Assembly (NCBI GenBank): GCA_024640135.1
Contig: JAHEFO010000012.1
Location: forward strand, 1 to 35,485
DNA from: Acidobacteriota bacterium
Lineage (GTDB): Bacteria; Acidobacteriota; Vicinamibacteria; Vicinamibacterales; SCN-69-37
DNA: 35,485 nucleotides
Direction: 5' to 3'
A model generated the notes under the pieces. The model ran no database searches, was not told the DNA's origin, and was given only the letters and a program-made list of their open reading frames with translations. How positions within the stretch are numbered: the stretch's first letter is position 1; the number at the start of each line of letters is the position of its first letter. Positions 33,607 to 35,485 of this stretch are shown piece after piece. A program made the position numbers and the translations under genes.

Positions 33607-34164
33607 ATGCCTGACATGAAAGTGACTGACCGCCGCTGGTGGGTACGTGGCGAGGGCGAGGCGCCATCCGAGACGCCTTCGCTCAAGCCGACATACATCG
33701 AGGAGCTCGAGGCTCGCCTTGCCGAGAAGGATCTCGAAATCCAGCAGTTGCTGCAGAAATACCGTGGCGCATCGGACGAGTTTGAGCAGGCCCGCGCGCG
33801 GTTGCGCAAGGAAGTGGGAAAAGACGTGGAGCGCGGCCGCCGATCGCTCATCGTGTCGTTCCTCGAGGTGCTGGACAATCTCGATCGCGCGCTGGAGGTG
33901 GGTGAGGACCGGGGTGACGATCCCTTTGTGCAAGGCGTGGCGCTGGTGCGACAGCAGTTCATTGCCACGCTCGAGGGCCTCGGCATCACGCGCGTGAATC
34001 CGATAGACCAGTTGTTCGATCCGGCCATGCACGAGGCGGTCTCGACCGCGCCGGCCGAGTCGGCCGATGTGGATGGCCGCGTGATTGGTGTGGTGCGGCC
34101 TGGCTACGTGATGGGCGAGGACGTGCTTCGACCCGCCCAGGTGGCAGTCGCGCGATTACCGTAG
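33607..34164 (+). CDS. grpE: Nucleotide exchange factor GrpE
   Basis: A 185-aa cochaperone that releases ADP from DnaK. After a short N-terminus with an odd RRWWVRGEGE segment there is a long coiled coil (about 30-85). The GrpE head follows: SFLEVLDNLDRALEVG, VRQQFIATLEGLGI, FDPAMHEAVST and VRPGYVMGEDVLRPAQVAVAR, all family hallmarks. The ATG at 33607 or the ATG three codons later could be the start; neither has a clear ribosome binding site because the repeat array occupies the upstream region. No dnaK or dnaJ is in the window. Confidence 0.95.
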   Translation: MPDMKVTDRRWWVRGEGEAPSETPSLKPTYIEELEARLAEKDLEIQQLLQKYRGASDEFEQARARLRKEVGKDVERGRRSLIVSFLEVLDNLDRALEVGEDRGDDPFVQGVALVRQQFIATLEGLGITRVNPIDQLFDPAMHEAVSTAPAESADVDGRVIGVVRPGYVMGEDVLRPAQVAVARLP

Positions 34165-34310
34165 GGCGGCGCGATGTTCTACCTGAACTAGCCAGCTGAG
34201 CTCTCGGGAGGGTCCCCAGGCTGGTCAAGAACAGCGGTTATGTCGACTGGAAAGGCCCTCAGTAAGGCCTATCTTCGGGCTGTTATATGCTTGCAGCCGC
34301 CGAGGAGCGC

Positions 34311-34340
34311 ATGCCGCGCGACCGGCTGAGGTGCCCATGA
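34311..34340 (+). CDS. Possible 9-codon leader ORF coupled to the FkbM-type gene
   Basis: AGGAG (34303-34307) precedes an ATG at 34311 that encodes MPRDRLRCP and stops at TGA 34338-34340. This overlaps the ATG of the next gene as ATGA, the same coupling geometry seen in the operons of this window. It may be chance; conservation would decide. Confidence 0.25.
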   Translation: MPRDRLRCP

Positions 34341-35218
34341 CAGCTTCCAAACCCAGTGCGAAACTGAGTGTTCCAAACACAGGTCAGTCGGAGTTGCGCC
34401 GCTTCGCGACCCTGAGCACGTCAGAAATGATCGTCGGGCTCACACTGGCCGCCGTGCTGGCCGGCCTGTGCTGCGTTCGCTATGGCAGCCGGTACGCTCT
34501 CAACGAACTCTACCTGGGCGCTCCGCGCGAAGCACTGGTTCGCCTGTCGCTCCGCGAGGCGATCGGCCTGACCACGACCAACGCTCAGTTCACGCAGGAC
34601 CTGTGGGTGATGTACGCGGTGTATCCAGACGTCCGGGACGGCTTCTTCGTGGACGTCGGGTCGGCTGATGGGGTGCTGCTCTCCAACTCGAGGCAACTCG
34701 AACATCGAGGCTGGCACGGCCTGTGTGTCGATCCCTTTCCGACCAACATGGAGTCGCGCACGTGCAAAATGCTCAAAGAGGTGGTCTACAGCAAATCCGG
34801 CCAGCAGATGGAGTTTCGCGTTGCCGGAGTGCTCGGCGGACTCGACCAGGAGGCGGGAACCTGGCAGGAAGCCACGAAGGATGTACCAACGGTGAGCTTT
34901 ACGACGACCACCTTGGACGACATCCTGACGGCTAATCAAGCACCGGCGTTTATCCACTACGTCAGCCTGGATATCGAGGGCGCGGAGTTGGAGGCGTTGC
35001 GCGGCTGGACTCCCGAGAAGTACCGGGTCGGTGCTTTCACGATCGAACACAATTTTGAAGAGCCGAAGCGCACGGAGATCAAGGAGTTCCTTGAGGCTCT
35101 GGGGTATCGTCGCGTGCGTTCTGTCGGAGTCGACGACTGGTACGTGCTCGGGGAACTACCGGCCAGCCAGATCGAGTATGCCGCCATCTATCGGTATTTT
35201 CCTCCCTCAATGCAGTAG
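34337..35218 (+). CDS. Membrane-anchored FkbM-family methyltransferase
   Basis: A 293-aa protein with one N-terminal helix (about 31-48) and a soluble SAM-dependent methyltransferase domain. FFVDVGSADGVLLSNS at 103-118 is the SAM-binding motif I, GLCVDPFP is motif II, and YVSLDIEGAELEALRGW is the characteristic FkbM-family segment. FkbM-type enzymes O-methylate sugars or small molecules and are common in surface polysaccharide loci. I chose the ATG at 34337, with GAGGTG just upstream; a GTG at 34331 would add two residues. The following GT22-type gene fits a glycan-related job. Confidence 0.85.
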   Translation: MTASKPSAKLSVPNTGQSELRRFATLSTSEMIVGLTLAAVLAGLCCVRYGSRYALNELYLGAPREALVRLSLREAIGLTTTNAQFTQDLWVMYAVYPDVRDGFFVDVGSADGVLLSNSRQLEHRGWHGLCVDPFPTNMESRTCKMLKEVVYSKSGQQMEFRVAGVLGGLDQEAGTWQEATKDVPTVSFTTTTLDDILTANQAPAFIHYVSLDIEGAELEALRGWTPEKYRVGAFTIEHNFEEPKRTEIKEFLEALGYRRVRSVGVDDWYVLGELPASQIEYAAIYRYFPPSMQ

Positions 35219-35305
35219 TCTGGACCACCCGGAACGTCGCCGCCGTGTGGTGCAGCGGCATCCCCAGTGGGGCTCGCTGTGGATGTGCAAGAGGTTGATT
35301 GTCGC

Positions 35306-35485
35306 GTGAAGCCAGCTCGTCTCATTCTCACCGTGTCATTGCTCGCGGGCGGCGCCATTCGCGTCTGGCTCGCGCTGAATGACGATGGCATCTACTGGCC
35401 GGATGAAGTGTACCAGAGTCTGGAACCGGCGCACTGGCTCGTCTTCGGGTACGGACTCCTTCCCTGGGAGTTCATCGACGGGATG
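35306..35485 (+). CDS. GT22 (ALG9/PIG-B-like) mannosyltransferase-family protein, 5' part (truncated by window edge)
   Basis: An open frame from GTG 35306 (AGAGG about eleven bases upstream) runs to the window end, 60 codons. It begins with a hydrophobic helix (ARLILTVSLLAGGAIRVWLA). Then comes GIYWPDEVYQSLEPAHWLVFG with the PDE of GT-C enzymes, and LLPWEF. This matches the N-terminal pattern of the GT22 family (ALG9, PIG-B, SMP3), where the Asp-Glu after Pro is the catalytic or metal-binding motif and TWEF-like follows. Such polyprenyl-sugar-dependent glycosyltransferases act at the membrane. The family call rests on a short stretch. Confidence 0.65.
   Translation, partial: MKPARLILTVSLLAGGAIRVWLALNDDGIYWPDEVYQSLEPAHWLVFGYGLLPWEFIDGM

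Noticed and set aside
34253-34271. AGGCC/GGCCT inverted repeat as the grpE terminator.
   Set aside because: Only a 5-bp stem with no T-run; it is close to chance expectation in this base composition.

Overview
This GC-rich window looks like a chromosomal segment of an Acidobacteriota bacterium, most likely of the Vicinamibacteria type. That placement is inferred from an ADOP/MacB-style permease fragment, an Alternative Complex III (ACIII) to caa3 oxidase operon, UPF0182 and the high GC content; no rRNA or other phylogenetic marker is present to confirm it. No tRNA, rRNA, CRISPR array, insertion sequence or phage gene was recognised. Genes are tightly packed and no gene-free stretch exceeds about 210 bases.

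Layout. 1-714: C-terminal part of a MacB/ADOP-type permease. 744-2461: an EF-P family protein with the loop typical of the EfpL/YeiP branch, then a protein ending in a DisA_N-like (diadenylate cyclase) domain. 2508-5613: three overlapping or adjacent genes for two secreted proteins of unknown function flanking a small Omp85/BamA-like barrel. 5631-7831 (minus): an ABC-2 (NatAB-like) exporter. 7832-8037: a divergent control region with a perfect 16-bp palindrome placed between promoter-like elements.

8038-20376 is the core of the window. A twelve-gene plus-strand respiratory operon, actABCDEF, an unknown 143-aa membrane protein, sco, coxB, coxA, coxC and coxD, encodes a quinol:cytochrome c oxidoreductase (ACIII), its copper chaperone and an A2-type caa3 cytochrome oxidase. 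Together they would pass electrons from quinol through the pentaheme and monoheme cytochromes to the CuA/cytochrome c subunit and oxygen. Most gene junctions overlap by a few bases, which points to translational coupling and fixed stoichiometry.

20583-24883: a MacAB-like tripartite exporter (adaptor, ATPase, two different FtsX-type permeases). 25087-27855: a UPF0182 membrane protein. 27860-29375: a metallo-beta-lactamase-fold hydrolase and an exported thioredoxin-like protein, divergent and sharing a CATG start. 29383-34164: a proteostasis group, clpS, clpA and grpE, interrupted by a minus-strand 5'-nucleotidase-type lipoprotein and by a 20-bp tandem repeat array. 34337-35485: a membrane-anchored FkbM-type methyltransferase and the beginning of a GT22 (ALG9/PIG-B-like) glycosyltransferase, probably the start of a surface-glycan locus.

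The respiratory supercomplex itself is a known type of system. The parts that look least explained are the 143-aa protein inside it, the palindrome upstream of it, the DisA_N-like protein with an altered RHR motif next to an EfpL-like factor, and the Omp85 trio.
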